NCBI GenBank assembly: GCA_965227905.1
Contig: OZ245780.1
Span: forward strand, 2,418,001 to 2,482,000
Origin: CBDDHT01 sp965227905
GTDB lineage: Bacteria; Pseudomonadota; Alphaproteobacteria; Rhizobiales; Methyloligellaceae
DNA length: 64,000 nucleotides
Direction: 5' to 3'
The notes beneath the pieces are model-generated. The model was not told the origin of the DNA. It was given only the letters and a program-made list of their open reading frames with translations, and did no database searches. This document shows, piece after piece, positions 52,683 to 60,849 of this stretch; the stretch's first letter is position 1; each line of letters opens with the position of its first letter. Both the position numbers and the translations under genes were made by a program.

Positions 52683-53294
52683 ATGAAGATCATTGAGGCT
52701 GCACCTGCACCCAATCCTCGCCGTGTGCGGATCTTTCTGGCGGAGAAAGGCATCGATATGCCGTTCGAGCAGATCAACATTATGGAGAAAGAGCACAAGA
52801 CAGAGGATTTTGCTGCGCTGAATCCGTTTCAAACCGTGCCGGTTCTCGTCTTCGAGGACGGCAACACGCTTTGCGAGTCCATTGCCATCTGCCGCTATTT
52901 TGAAGAGCAGCAACCTGAACCGCCACTCTTCGGGACGGGACCGTTGGAATGCGCGACGATCGAGATGTGGCAGCGCCGCGTCGAACTTGGCTTGCTCTTT
53001 CGGGTCGCTCAGACGCTACGGCATACAAACCCGAAGATGGGCCATCTCGAATCTCCTCAGTTTCCTGAATGGGGCGAAGCCAACCGTGAGCGGGTTGGCG
53101 ATGTTCTGGCAGCCATTGACCGACAATTGGCCACTCATCAATACATCGCGGGACCGGATTACTCCGTTGCGGACATCACGGCGCTGGTGGCGATGGACTT
53201 CATGAAACCGGCTCGCGTTGCGCGTCCCGATGGTTTGGACAATCTCGATCGCTGGTATGGTGAAGTTTCGGCACGGCCAAGCGCCAAGGCATGA
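52683..53294 (+). CDS. Glutathione S-transferase family protein
   Basis: A 203-residue protein with an N-terminal thioredoxin-like domain (residues 1-80; APAPNPRRVRIFLAEKG, NPFQTVPVLVFEDG, LCESIAICRYFEE) and a helical C-terminal domain (about 90-200; AGPDYSVADITALVAMDF). The active-site position near residue 10 is Pro-Asn-Pro with no obvious Ser, Cys or Tyr, though Asn11 may act. The VPVL and ES glutathione-binding motifs are intact. Substrate unknown. It overlaps the glycosylase-like gene by four bases. Confidence 0.9.
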   Translation: MKIIEAAPAPNPRRVRIFLAEKGIDMPFEQINIMEKEHKTEDFAALNPFQTVPVLVFEDGNTLCESIAICRYFEEQQPEPPLFGTGPLECATIEMWQRRVELGLLFRVAQTLRHTNPKMGHLESPQFPEWGEANRERVGDVLAAIDRQLATHQYIAGPDYSVADITALVAMDFMKPARVARPDGLDNLDRWYGEVSARPSAKA

Positions 53295-53923
53295 TGACGC
53301 GCTCTGCCGATCCAGCGCTGCGGCGCCTTCTCGACGAAATCCAGGCTTGCAGGGCTTGTGTTGATGCACCTCTGGGAAAGGCATTGCCACATGAGCCGCG
53401 ACCGGTCCTTCGCGTTGGCAAACGCGCAAGGGTCTGCATTTGCGGGCAGGCGCCCGGTACGCGTGTTCATGCCTCGGGAAAGCCGTTCACTGATCCGTCG
53501 GGCGATCGGCTCCGCGATTGGATGGGGGTCACCGAGGATGAATTCTACGATACAGACAAGATAGCGATCATTCCGATGGGTTTCTGTTTTCCCGGTCTGG
53601 ATGCCAAGGGCGGTGATCTTCCGCCGCGTAAGGAATGCGCTCCGCTATGGCGGAGTCGAGTCATGGAGCAGTTGCCGGACCTCGAACTCGTACTGCTTGT
53701 CGGCCAATATGCATTGAAATGGCATCTTGGCTCGCGTCGGCATCCATCGCTAACTGAGACAGTGCGTCAATGGCGTGACTTTGCCGAGCCAGCAGAGGGA
53801 ACGCCTCTGCTTCCACTCCCGCATCCGTCGTGGCGGAACAATGCCTGGTTGAAAAAGAACGGGTGGTTTGAAGTGGATGTATTGCCGTATCTCAAGTCCG
53901 AGATCCGGCGATTGATCGGCTGA
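53291..53923 (+). CDS. Uracil-DNA glycosylase family protein, probably iron-sulfur
   Basis: A 210-residue protein of the uracil-DNA glycosylase superfamily. Motif 1 is GQAPGTRVHASGKPFTDPSG (about 52-71) and motif 2 LPHPSWRNN near residue 180. Four cysteines, Cys20 and Cys23 (CRAC) and Cys99 and Cys116, stand at distances that fit the 4Fe-4S cluster of family 4 enzymes. Motif 1 carries Thr-Arg-Val where family 4 has the usual GEAPG-x-x-E, so substrate preference or activity may differ. It overlaps the glutathione transferase gene (ATGATGA) and converges on the next gene. Confidence 0.85.
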   Translation: MMTRSADPALRRLLDEIQACRACVDAPLGKALPHEPRPVLRVGKRARVCICGQAPGTRVHASGKPFTDPSGDRLRDWMGVTEDEFYDTDKIAIIPMGFCFPGLDAKGGDLPPRKECAPLWRSRVMEQLPDLELVLLVGQYALKWHLGSRRHPSLTETVRQWRDFAEPAEGTPLLPLPHPSWRNNAWLKKNGWFEVDVLPYLKSEIRRLIG

Positions 53924-53936
53924 TCTCGGTTGCTGG

Positions 53937-54380
53937 CTATGCTGCCAGGTCGTCCAACTCAGATCGCACGATGTCCAGATCATAGCCAGCTGTCGCAGCA
54001 CGCGCGATAACCTCATCCGCGCCAAGTGCATGCTTCTGAGACAGGCCCCAAAGAATGGCTGACCGCATGCCTGCGGCACAATGGGCCAGGACGGGTCCGC
54101 TGCTTGTTTCGAGTGCCGTCCGAAAGGCCTCAACGGCGTCGGCTTCGGTCACATCCAATCCCGTCACCGGCATGTAGACATAGTCGATGCCATGCGCGCG
54201 GGCGAGTTCTTCAGCGACCGAAGACTGCATGTGCGTACCGCCCGCCTCTTCGTCGGGCCGATTGTTGATGACCGTGCGAATGCCACGTGCCCGCAGGACC
54301 GCGAAGTCCATTGCGTCGATCTGGCTCGAAACGGCGAAATCATCCGATAAAGGGCGAATTTGAGTGGCTTGCTTGGTCAT
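53937..54380 (-). CDS. TIGR01244 family (Blh-like phosphatase-fold) sulfur transferase
   Basis: A 147-residue protein; the second ATG of ATGATG (54380) is best spaced from GGAGA, the first (54383) is possible. The fold is that of dual-specificity phosphatases, with the P-loop HCAAGMRS: Cys101 and Arg106 give CX5R. Blocks TVINNRPDEEAGG and YMPVTGLDVTEADA are typical of the DSP-like domain found alone or fused to Blh/persulfide dioxygenase. It is thought to act in sulfide/persulfide handling; in other cases as a phosphatase. Divergent from the Lrp-type gene and possibly under its control. Confidence 0.88.
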   Translation of the reverse strand: MTKQATQIRPLSDDFAVSSQIDAMDFAVLRARGIRTVINNRPDEEAGGTHMQSSVAEELARAHGIDYVYMPVTGLDVTEADAVEAFRTALETSSGPVLAHCAAGMRSAILWGLSQKHALGADEVIARAATAGYDLDIVRSELDDLAA

Positions 54381-54443
54381 CATCAGTCTCCGTCCTATCC
54401 AAATGGCAGGGAGGAGCGCGTCTGACAAGGATTCTGAGTGACA

Positions 54444-54520
54444 AAATTAGAAAATAAATCCGATTTTACCGCTCTACAGTGGACAATAGGACAAATTCAT
54501 TCTAATCAAGCTCAAATTAG
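54444..54520. promoter_or_regulatory. Repeated AAATTAG motifs in the divergent promoter region
   Basis: The 168-base gap between the sulfur transferase (minus) and the Lrp-type regulator (plus) is AT-rich. AAATTAG occurs at 54444-54450 and 54514-54520, and TTCTAATC near 54500 is a partial reverse copy. Lrp/AsnC octamers bind spaced AT-rich degenerate repeats, usually also at their own promoter, so this is a plausible binding area. The motifs are short and the claim is tentative. Confidence 0.35.
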
Positions 54521-54548
54521 GAAATCGTTTCGCTCGTGAGGCCCCCTT

Positions 54549-55034
54549 ATGCTCGACAAGATGGACCGCAAGATTCTCGATATTCTTCAGGAGGATTGTA
54601 CCGTACCCGTGGCTGAGATTGGCCGCCGGGTCGGGCTTTCAACAACGCCTTGCTGGCGGCGCATTCAAAAGTTGGAAGAGGCCGGCATCATTGAACGCCG
54701 CGTGGCGCTTCTGAACCCGAAGAAGGTCAAGGCGGGCGTTACGGTCTTTGTTTCGATTTCAACCAGCCATCACGCGCAAGACTGGCTCGACAGGTTCCAT
54801 GCAGCCATTCAGGATTTCCCAGAAGTTGTTGAGTTCTATCGCATGAGCGGGCAGGTCGACTATCTGCTACGTGTCGTTGTTCCCGACATCGAAAGCTACG
54901 ATGCTTTCTACAAGAAGCTGATCGAACGCATCGAGCTGTCCGATGTGAGCTCGGCCTTCGCGATGGAGCAGATCAAGTTCACGACAGAGCTTCCGCTCGA
55001 CTATGCGAGCGAGGAGCGGATTGCCGCAGAATGA
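54549..55034 (+). CDS. Lrp/AsnC family transcriptional regulator
   Basis: A 161-residue regulator: an N-terminal winged helix (about 4-62; MDRKILDILQEDCTVPVAEIGRRVGLS, then CWRRIQKLEEAGII) and a C-terminal RAM ligand-binding domain (about 68-150; YRMSGQVDYLLRVVVPDIESYDAF). It resembles the well-known Lrp-type proteins that respond to amino acids. The gene is divergent from a sulfur transferase and converges on a thioesterase gene with four bases between stops. Its target is not known. Confidence 0.93.
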   Translation: MLDKMDRKILDILQEDCTVPVAEIGRRVGLSTTPCWRRIQKLEEAGIIERRVALLNPKKVKAGVTVFVSISTSHHAQDWLDRFHAAIQDFPEVVEFYRMSGQVDYLLRVVVPDIESYDAFYKKLIERIELSDVSSAFAMEQIKFTTELPLDYASEERIAAE

Positions 55035-55038
55035 ACGG

Positions 55039-55494
55039 TCACAGTGGTTCGACCAACGGCTCGCCTAGTATCCGCGCATAACCTCTCATGACAGCAATTT
55101 GCTCGTCATCCGCACGGTTGATGACGACGTCATAAAGACTGCTTCGGCCGCGCAGCCAGATTTCCTTGGCGGATGCAAAAATTTCATCGCCCACCCGTGC
55201 CGGCTGCAGGTAGCGGATATCGCAGGACGCACCGACGGCCTGGGTGTTGTGCGAGTTGCACGCAAACCCGAAGCATGTATCGGCGAAAGTGAACAACACG
55301 CCGCCGTGGCACACGCCAAACGGATTGGCCATGTCGTCGCGTATGGTCATGGCAAGGCGCGCGTGCCCGGGTGCCATGTCGAGCAGCTCAAACCCCCAGT
55401 GCGCGATGACCGGGCTGTTGGCCAGCATGTGACGCCCGACGCGCCAGGCGAGCAGCGATTCTTCGCGACCCGCCTGGTCTATTGCGTCAGTCAT
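55039..55494 (-). CDS. PaaI-type hotdog thioesterase
   Basis: A 151-residue hotdog-fold enzyme starting at the ATG at 55494, which overlaps the end of the upstream gene by eight bases. The active-site region reads MANPFGVCHGGVLFTFADTCFGFACN, in which the HGG(V)xxxxxD pattern is that of PaaI/YbgC-like acyl-CoA thioesterases; SCDIRYLQPARVGDEI follows. It probably hydrolyses an aromatic or short-chain acyl-CoA. The overlap with the 3-hydroxyisobutyrate dehydrogenase-like gene suggests a shared pathway. Confidence 0.9.
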   Translation of the reverse strand: MTDAIDQAGREESLLAWRVGRHMLANSPVIAHWGFELLDMAPGHARLAMTIRDDMANPFGVCHGGVLFTFADTCFGFACNSHNTQAVGASCDIRYLQPARVGDEIFASAKEIWLRGRSSLYDVVINRADDEQIAVMRGYARILGEPLVEPL

Positions 55495-56359
55495 GTTCGA
55501 GGCGGGCAATCAGGCTAGACGTGTCCCAACGCTGGCCGCCCATCTTCTGCACTTCGGAGTAGAACTGATCCACAAGGGCTGCGACCGGGAGATGCGCATT
55601 GTTGCGGCGTGCTTCATCGAGGCAAATACCAAGATCCTTGCGCATCCAATCCACTGCAAAGCCATAGTCGAACTTACCGGCGGCCATGGTCTCCCAGCGA
55701 TTTTCCATCTGCCAGGACTGTGCCGCGCCCTTTGAGATCGTCGCGATTACGGCCGGAATATCGAGCCCCGCGCATTTGGCGAAGTGCAACCCCTCGGAGA
55801 GACCTTGGACGAGACCCGCGATGCAGATCTGATTGACCATCTTGGTCAACTGACCGGCGCCCGGCGCGCCAAGATGGGTGACAGCCTGGGCAAAGCATTG
55901 GATCACGGGTTCGGCTTTCGCAAAGTCCGCATCGTCGCCGCCGACCATCACGGTCAGGGCACCATTCTGTGCACCGGCTTCTCCGCCCGAAACGGGGGCA
56001 TCGAGAAAGCCGGCACCTTTTGCCTTTGCGGCGGCATGCAGCTCGCGGGCGACATCGGCGGAGGCGGTTGTGTTGTCGACAAAGACAACATTCTCGCCAA
56101 GGGTCTCGAATGCGCCGTCCTTTCCGGTCGTGACGGCGCGCAGATCGTCATCGTTTCCGACGCAGCAGAAGACGAAGTCGGCACCGCGCGCGGCTTCTGC
56201 CGGTGTATCGGCGACCGTACCGCCATGCTCGGCCGCCCATTGCTCGGCCTTTGCCTTGGTTCGATTGTAGACCACGAGTTCGTGACCGCCCTTGGCCTTG
56301 ATATGCCCGGCCATGTGATATCCCATGACACCGAGTCCAATCCACGCAACTTTGCTCAT
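55487..56359 (-). CDS. NAD(P)-dependent 3-hydroxyisobutyrate dehydrogenase-like oxidoreductase
   Basis: A 290-residue beta-hydroxyacid dehydrogenase. The N-terminal Rossmann motif is WIGLGVMGYHMAGH, Asn-Arg-Thr after the second strand (VVYNRTKAK) suggests NADP(H), the substrate-binding DAPVSGGEAGAQ is at about 118-129, and the catalytic Lys lies in GAGQLTKMVNQI. Such enzymes oxidise 3-hydroxyisobutyrate, tartronate semialdehyde or related acids. It overlaps the thioesterase gene, consistent with a role in branched-chain or aromatic acid breakdown, though no other genes of that path are near. Confidence 0.92.
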   Translation of the reverse strand: MSKVAWIGLGVMGYHMAGHIKAKGGHELVVYNRTKAKAEQWAAEHGGTVADTPAEAARGADFVFCCVGNDDDLRAVTTGKDGAFETLGENVVFVDNTTASADVARELHAAAKAKGAGFLDAPVSGGEAGAQNGALTVMVGGDDADFAKAEPVIQCFAQAVTHLGAPGAGQLTKMVNQICIAGLVQGLSEGLHFAKCAGLDIPAVIATISKGAAQSWQMENRWETMAAGKFDYGFAVDWMRKDLGICLDEARRNNAHLPVAALVDQFYSEVQKMGGQRWDTSSLIARLEHD

Positions 56360-56479
56360 TCGAATTCCTCTTCATTTTCGATCGGTTGTTTGGGTGGGTT
56401 CTATTCGATCAATGCGCGCATGGCGAGGGGGGCGCTGAACGTGCGATTGTCGGCCAAATCAAAGACTGGAAAACACGCA

Positions 56480-56851
56480 ATGAAAATCCCGGGACCGGAT
56501 CATCCCATAACGATTGAAGCCGCGGACGCACGAGTCAGGGTCACTTTCGAGGGCGAAGTGATTGCCGATACGAAGTGCGCTCTGAAGCTCCAGGAGTCCA
56601 CATATCCGGCCGTCTACTACATCCCCAAAAACGATGTTGCCATGGATCGATTGATGTCGACGCCCCACAGCACCTACTGCCCATACAAAGGTGATGCCGG
56701 CTACTACACTATTGGCGTCGGGGATCGTCGATCTGAAAATGCCGTTTGGGTGTATGAGCCGGCTTACCCAGCCGTAAAGCCGATAGAAGGTCATCTCGCG
56801 TTTTACGAGAGCAGGGTAGATAGTATCGAGGTTGACGAGCGATCCGACTGA
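56480..56851 (+). CDS. DUF427 domain protein
   Basis: A 123-residue protein starting at the ATG at 56480 (MKIPGPDHPITIE). The open frame runs much further upstream through the antisense of the dehydrogenase gene, which is not coding in this direction. DUF427 features: VRVTFEGEVIADT, ESTYPAVYYIPKNDV, STYCPYKGDAGYYTI and WVYEPAYPAVKPIEGHLAFY. These proteins are small beta-barrels of unknown function, found in bacteria and fungi. It converges on the oxygenase gene. Confidence 0.92.
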   Translation: MKIPGPDHPITIEAADARVRVTFEGEVIADTKCALKLQESTYPAVYYIPKNDVAMDRLMSTPHSTYCPYKGDAGYYTIGVGDRRSENAVWVYEPAYPAVKPIEGHLAFYESRVDSIEVDERSD

Positions 56852-56863
56852 CCGCCGCTGGTA

Positions 56864-57526
56864 TTACCCTTCTATGGGTGCTTCAGGAAAAGCGAGTTGC
56901 TCCCGGGCTCGCCATTCGTCACTGACATAGTTGATAATGACAGACTGCCGGATCCCTTGGATCGGCCGTGGCTCAAAGCCGTGATAGGTGATATCGGATG
57001 GGATGAAAACCATGGCGGCATTGGGTGCGAAAGGCGACCGTGCAACAGGTTTCTTGTCCGTGTTGAAAATGTCGGTTCCCAGCTCCATATGGCTGTCGTC
57101 ATCCGACACATAGAGCAGCATTGTGAAAAGTTTGACACCGAGGTCCGTGTGGGGCTCCAGCCAGAATCCGTCGACATCCTGCGCATACTCGATCCGCAGA
57201 TATGTTCCCGCCAGATCAGTTCCGAAGAAACTCTGAATGCGATCGGTCGTACGCTTGTCCTGGAAGCCTTGCGCGAAGGCCTTGCACACAGGATAGGTCG
57301 ACTGTGTGTCGACATCGAAATAGGTGCGGGTCGCATTGTGGAGTTCGCGCTTTCCCGAGACGCCTTCAAGAGAAGGGGCAGGAAAGGGAAGAGCGCTGAT
57401 GTCTGAAATCGCGCCGTCCGGCAGACAGTTTTCGAGGAACCAGTGTTTGTAGGGCTGATCGCCGCTTTTGGAAGCGGTGATGCTTTGATCCAATGACCTA
57501 ACGAAGTCCTCGGCCTTGTACGTCAT
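56864..57526 (-). CDS. 2-oxoglutarate/Fe(II)-dependent oxygenase family protein
   Basis: A 220-residue protein of the double-stranded beta-helix fold. Fe(II) ligands His126-x-Asp128 (EPHTDLG) and His182 (TYHGF), with Arg193 (GIRQSVIINY) as the 2-oxoglutarate-binding residue, are all in place and at normal spacings. It resembles the prolyl hydroxylase-like/Fe2OG group found beside nucleotide-sugar or peptide genes, but the substrate is not evident. Single gene transcribed away from the next one on the same strand by a 200-base gap. Confidence 0.85.
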   Translation of the reverse strand: MTYKAEDFVRSLDQSITASKSGDQPYKHWFLENCLPDGAISDISALPFPAPSLEGVSGKRELHNATRTYFDVDTQSTYPVCKAFAQGFQDKRTTDRIQSFFGTDLAGTYLRIEYAQDVDGFWLEPHTDLGVKLFTMLLYVSDDDSHMELGTDIFNTDKKPVARSPFAPNAAMVFIPSDITYHGFEPRPIQGIRQSVIINYVSDEWRAREQLAFPEAPIEG

Positions 57527-57727
57527 GAGATCGTCGCTCCATCAAATTGCTGGCAGCGACCGTGTCACCCAAACCTCAAAAATCGTGCAGTAGGACGAGG
57601 GGTCGAGGCGCGGCGCGCTGTCCATCGGAATTTCGTGCTCGTTCGGTCCGACGGCAGAGCGCTGTGTAGCATCGGCCTCCGAGGGGCGCAATTGCGACTC
57701 TCAAGATAAACCGACGCACACTTGCGC

Positions 57728-57925
57728 TTAATTGAAATGCACCGCGCGCTTGTGATTTTGTACAATTCGTTCGGTCAGGTCCGATGGATTTCCTTCCACG
57801 GATGATCCATTCCCCCTCAAGCAATTCGCCAACAGCTCCAGGAGCGAGGCGTGTAGTTCACGCTCTGCCTCGAGCTGAGGAGGATTCTTGGCGAGAAACG
57901 AAAGGATTTCTCCATAATCTGGCAT
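57728..57925 (-). CDS. Small hypothetical protein
   Basis: A 65-residue protein starting at the ATG at 57925, with a strong GAGGGA ribosome site at good distance (AGAGGGAACGTC). The middle is a probable amphipathic helix (QLEAERELHASLLELLANCL), and the C-terminus is polar and basic. No family recognised. The good ribosome site and the helical heptad pattern support a real gene; no further evidence is available from sequence alone. Confidence 0.55.
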   Translation of the reverse strand: MPDYGEILSFLAKNPPQLEAERELHASLLELLANCLRGNGSSVEGNPSDLTERIVQNHKRAVHFN

Positions 57926-58009
57926 GACGTTCCCTCTTGGTCGCCGCACCCAGCCGCCAGATTTATGATTTAAGCCGCCTCCTTTGACGAAACTTTGTCC
58001 CGTCAAAGA

Positions 58010-58723
58010 TCAAAGTGAGGCTTTGTCGCCAGTCATGGGAAATCTCCGAAGCAACCGGAATGGCCGTCCATCGCCCGGTTCGACAAACAGACAGATCGAC
58101 TCGATTTCCAGCGGTTCGAGGCAGATGTCCTTCAGGGCAGGGCTGAGGACGGGCGCAACGCGCGCCTGTTCATGATCGCTCAACGGTCCCGTCAAGGTGA
58201 TATGGAACTGGAATTCGTCCAGCACATACGGATATCCCCACTGTGCCATGAGAAGCCGTTGGTTAGGCGACAATCCGGTTGCGAGCCGCTTGGCGCGTTC
58301 TGGCTCCGACAACGGCGCCCGAAAATGCTCGATTGCAAAGAGAGAGCGCGCATGAAGGCGTGCGAGCGAAGGATTTGCTTCGGCCGGCGCCAGCGCAAGA
58401 AAAGCACCAATCCTTTGGATGGTTGGGAGACCGACCGCCACGGGTCTGAGGTTTTGAGAAAAGCGCTCCGTTCGCGCAACCAGTTCGGCTTCGGTCATGC
58501 CGGACCTCAGGCGGAACGGGGGCCTAAGCGTGCCATGCAGTCCATAGTGGCGGGGCGCGCGCGTCATCTTGTGCGTCTCGTCAATGCCAAGACCATAGTC
58601 CTGTCGATGAGAAACCTCTGTTCCTGCTTCGGCATCGTATCCGAACCAACTGCGACCGAATTCGGCAAGTGGTGATCCGGGCTCGGGAGCATAGAAAAGC
58701 GCGTAACGTGGTACGCCTGTCAT
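58010..58723 (-). CDS. DUF1045 family, 2H phosphodiesterase-like protein
   Basis: A 237-residue protein starting at the ATG at 58723; the open frame goes on to 58816 but the family begins here (MTGVPRYALFYAPEPGSPL). Two H-x-T motifs, HGTLRPPF (His63) and FHITLTGPL near residue 175, are those of the 2H phosphodiesterase superfamily. DUF1045 genes often accompany phosphonate (phn) operons, where the product is thought to act on cyclic ribose phosphates; here no phn gene is within reach, so this copy may have another role or belong to an unlinked regulon. Confidence 0.85.
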   Translation of the reverse strand: MTGVPRYALFYAPEPGSPLAEFGRSWFGYDAEAGTEVSHRQDYGLGIDETHKMTRAPRHYGLHGTLRPPFRLRSGMTEAELVARTERFSQNLRPVAVGLPTIQRIGAFLALAPAEANPSLARLHARSLFAIEHFRAPLSEPERAKRLATGLSPNQRLLMAQWGYPYVLDEFQFHITLTGPLSDHEQARVAPVLSPALKDICLEPLEIESICLFVEPGDGRPFRLLRRFPMTGDKASL

Positions 58724-59054
58724 CCTGTCGTTTGCGCTCAATGGCGCATCTGATTCCAGCTGGTTGGCCATTGCCATCCTGCGATTGTCCTTCTGTCGAT
58801 GAAGCTGATTGACCAAGCGATTAGCAAATGAGCATGACCGTTTGGCGACAGATCCATGTCCGTCAGTCCTGGTCGCTCATATAAGGATTGATTTGCGGTC
58901 CACAATCTTAGTGATCGCAATCACCGGTCTGGCTTGTGCTCGTCGATTGCGTCGGCTAGGCCCACCGGAGATCGACCATGCAGCGCTGGCTGGTCCAGCG
59001 GCGAGAATCGCGCGTGCCCGCCATGATACCAAGCTTAATGAACTGGACGCTTTA
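58724..59054. other. Region between divergent DUF1045 and AEC genes
   Basis: About 330 bases. The AEC reading frame is open through 82 codons of it (from 58809), but their translation is arginine-rich and lacks family features, so I treat it as non-coding. Two divergent promoters are expected; none is clear. Confidence 0.45.
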
Positions 59055-59969
59055 GTGACCCTGTTCTTCGAGATTCTGACCGACATTACGCTGCCGATCA
59101 TCGCTCTGGTGGCGCTCGGTTGGGCGGTCCAGCCAAAGTTGTCATTGTCGGTCGACACCCTGAACCGTCTTCAGGTCAATGTCATTCTGCCATGTTTCCT
59201 CATTCACTTTCTGTCGACCGCAAAGATCCCTCTCGCCGATGTCTGGCCAACAGCATGGTTCACGGTCTTTCAGTTCGTGATGCTCCTCGCGATAGGATGG
59301 GGAATTGCAGTGCTCTTCCGGACTACGCCGGAAACGCGACCGGTCATCGCAATCGCCTTGGCCTTTCCAAACACCGGGAACTTCGGCCTGCCACTGGCGC
59401 AACTTGCCTTTCCGCCGGACTATCTGCTGCATCAGGCCGTCATCGTCTCTCTGCAGTCGGTGCTGATCATCATCGCGGTTGCAATTTTTTTCATGCCCAA
59501 GGCAAGCGGACAGCGTTCGCCCGCAATGGCTGTGGTGCGCAGCCCAATGATCTGGGGTGTCGTCATCGGTCTGACGCTCAAAGCAACAGACGTCACGCTT
59601 CCCAAGGTCATCTCCATGCCAATCGAACTAATGGGAAACACCTATGCTGCTGTTGCCCTCTTCGCTCTTGGCGCAAGTCTCGCTGCTGGTGCCGAGCGCT
59701 TTGAACGGGGCGCGCTTAGCCTCATTGTTGTCCTGAAACTCCTGGCCGGCCCGGCAATCACCTGGGTCCTAGCAAGCGCACTGGGTTTTGAGGGTATAGA
59801 GCACGACATTCTTGTTGTGGCGTCGGCTGCGCCTGTCGGTGTTCTCCTTGCGATTTTTTGTCTTCAGTTCGATGCACGTCCTCGACTGGCAGCCGCTGCC
59901 GTCTTTGTCACGACCGTGCTCAGTCCGCTATTTGTGACCGGCTGGGTCCTGCTCGCCCGTCTGGGATGA
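59055..59969 (+). CDS. AEC (auxin efflux carrier) family transporter
   Basis: A 304-residue membrane protein with ten likely spans in two inverted halves of five. Start chosen at GTG (59055), which gives LFFEILTDITLPIIALVALGW at the N-terminus and the normal family length. The crossover motif FPNTGNFGLPLAQLAF in the middle of the first half and FALGASLAAG in the second half are typical. Bacterial AEC proteins move malonate, malate or similar organic anions; the substrate is not known here. Confidence 0.88.
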   Translation: MTLFFEILTDITLPIIALVALGWAVQPKLSLSVDTLNRLQVNVILPCFLIHFLSTAKIPLADVWPTAWFTVFQFVMLLAIGWGIAVLFRTTPETRPVIAIALAFPNTGNFGLPLAQLAFPPDYLLHQAVIVSLQSVLIIIAVAIFFMPKASGQRSPAMAVVRSPMIWGVVIGLTLKATDVTLPKVISMPIELMGNTYAAVALFALGASLAAGAERFERGALSLIVVLKLLAGPAITWVLASALGFEGIEHDILVVASAAPVGVLLAIFCLQFDARPRLAAAAVFVTTVLSPLFVTGWVLLARLG

Positions 59970-60075
59970 GCGTGTCGCAAGACTTTTCCTGTCCGCTCCA
60001 TTGTGAAAGACGAGAGCCAAGACTAGAGTGCCGCCGCTTTCGCCACTCGTCCGAATAATTTTCAGGAGATTCTGA

Positions 60076-60705
60076 ATGATTGATTTCTATACATGGGGCA
60101 CGCCCAACGGACGCAAAGTCTCGATCATGTTGGAGGAACTCGGCATCGATTACACGGTTCATGCGGTCAACATCACCAAAGGCGAACAGCACGAACCCGC
60201 GTTCCTCAAGATATCGCCGAACAACAAGATTCCTGCGATCGTCGACCAGGAGACCGGCCTCACTTTGATGGAGTCTGGTGCGATCCTCATGTATCTCGCA
60301 GAAAAGACCGGAATGTTCTGGCCGCAGGACTTCGAAACCAAATGGCGCGTTGTCGAGTGGCTGATGTGGCAGATGGGTGGTCAGGGACCGAATCTTGGAC
60401 GCATTCATAGCTTCGTGAAATTCAATCCGGGCAAAGCTCCTTATGCGGAAGAGGTCTTCATGGAAGAAGGCCATAGGCTCTACGGCGTTCTCGATCAGCG
60501 CCTGGCCGAGGCTGAATATGTCGCCGGCCCTTATTCCATTGCCGACATGGCGCTGTGGCCATGGGTCTCACGGTTCGAGTGGCAGACCATCGACCTGAAC
60601 AAGTATCCGAATGTCGTGCGCTGGTATAAAGCAATGGCGGAACGCCCTGCTGTTCAACGCGGCTATCACATCCCAGTCGAACAGCCCGAAATCCCGATGC
60701 CGTAG
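60076..60705 (+). CDS. Glutathione S-transferase, nu-class/YghU-like
   Basis: A 209-residue protein. The N-terminal TWGTPNGRKVSIMLEELG motif with Thr and Asn near residue 10, followed by SPNNKIPAIVD and LMESGAILMYLAEKTG, is characteristic of the YfcG/YghU (nu) class, which has disulfide-bond reductase activity with glutathione. The C-terminal domain has AGPYSIADMALWPWVSR. Ribosome site AGGAGATT lies before the ATG. It ends at a strong bidirectional terminator. Confidence 0.92.
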   Translation: MIDFYTWGTPNGRKVSIMLEELGIDYTVHAVNITKGEQHEPAFLKISPNNKIPAIVDQETGLTLMESGAILMYLAEKTGMFWPQDFETKWRVVEWLMWQMGGQGPNLGRIHSFVKFNPGKAPYAEEVFMEEGHRLYGVLDQRLAEAEYVAGPYSIADMALWPWVSRFEWQTIDLNKYPNVVRWYKAMAERPAVQRGYHIPVEQPEIPMP

Positions 60706-60811
60706 GTCACTCTGTCCGGATCGCCGCCGAGCTTCCCGTTCACTCGTATACAGATTGCGAGGTTTTCGACGGCTCGATGTCCTCTTGCTTCAGACAACAA
60801 AGCAGACACAA

Positions 60812-60845
60812 AAAAGCGCCCGGCCAAACATGGCTAGGCGCTTTT
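60812..60845. terminator. Bidirectional rho-independent terminator
   Basis: AAAAGCGCC (60812-60820) pairs perfectly with GGCGCTTTT (60837-60845); GGCC and GGCT inside extend the stem weakly. Flanking A-runs on the left and T-runs on the right serve both strands, ending the glutathione transferase transcript (plus) and the TPP enzyme transcript (minus, stop at 60850). Confidence 0.85.
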
Positions 60846-60849
60846 GCCG

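Noticed and set aside
55784..56479. Extension of the DUF427 frame upstream
   Set aside because: The frame is open but runs antisense to the dehydrogenase gene; DUF427 proteins start at the equivalent of 56480.
58809..59054. 82-codon extension of the AEC transporter
   Set aside because: Arginine-rich and without membrane character; the GTG at 59055 gives the usual family start and length.
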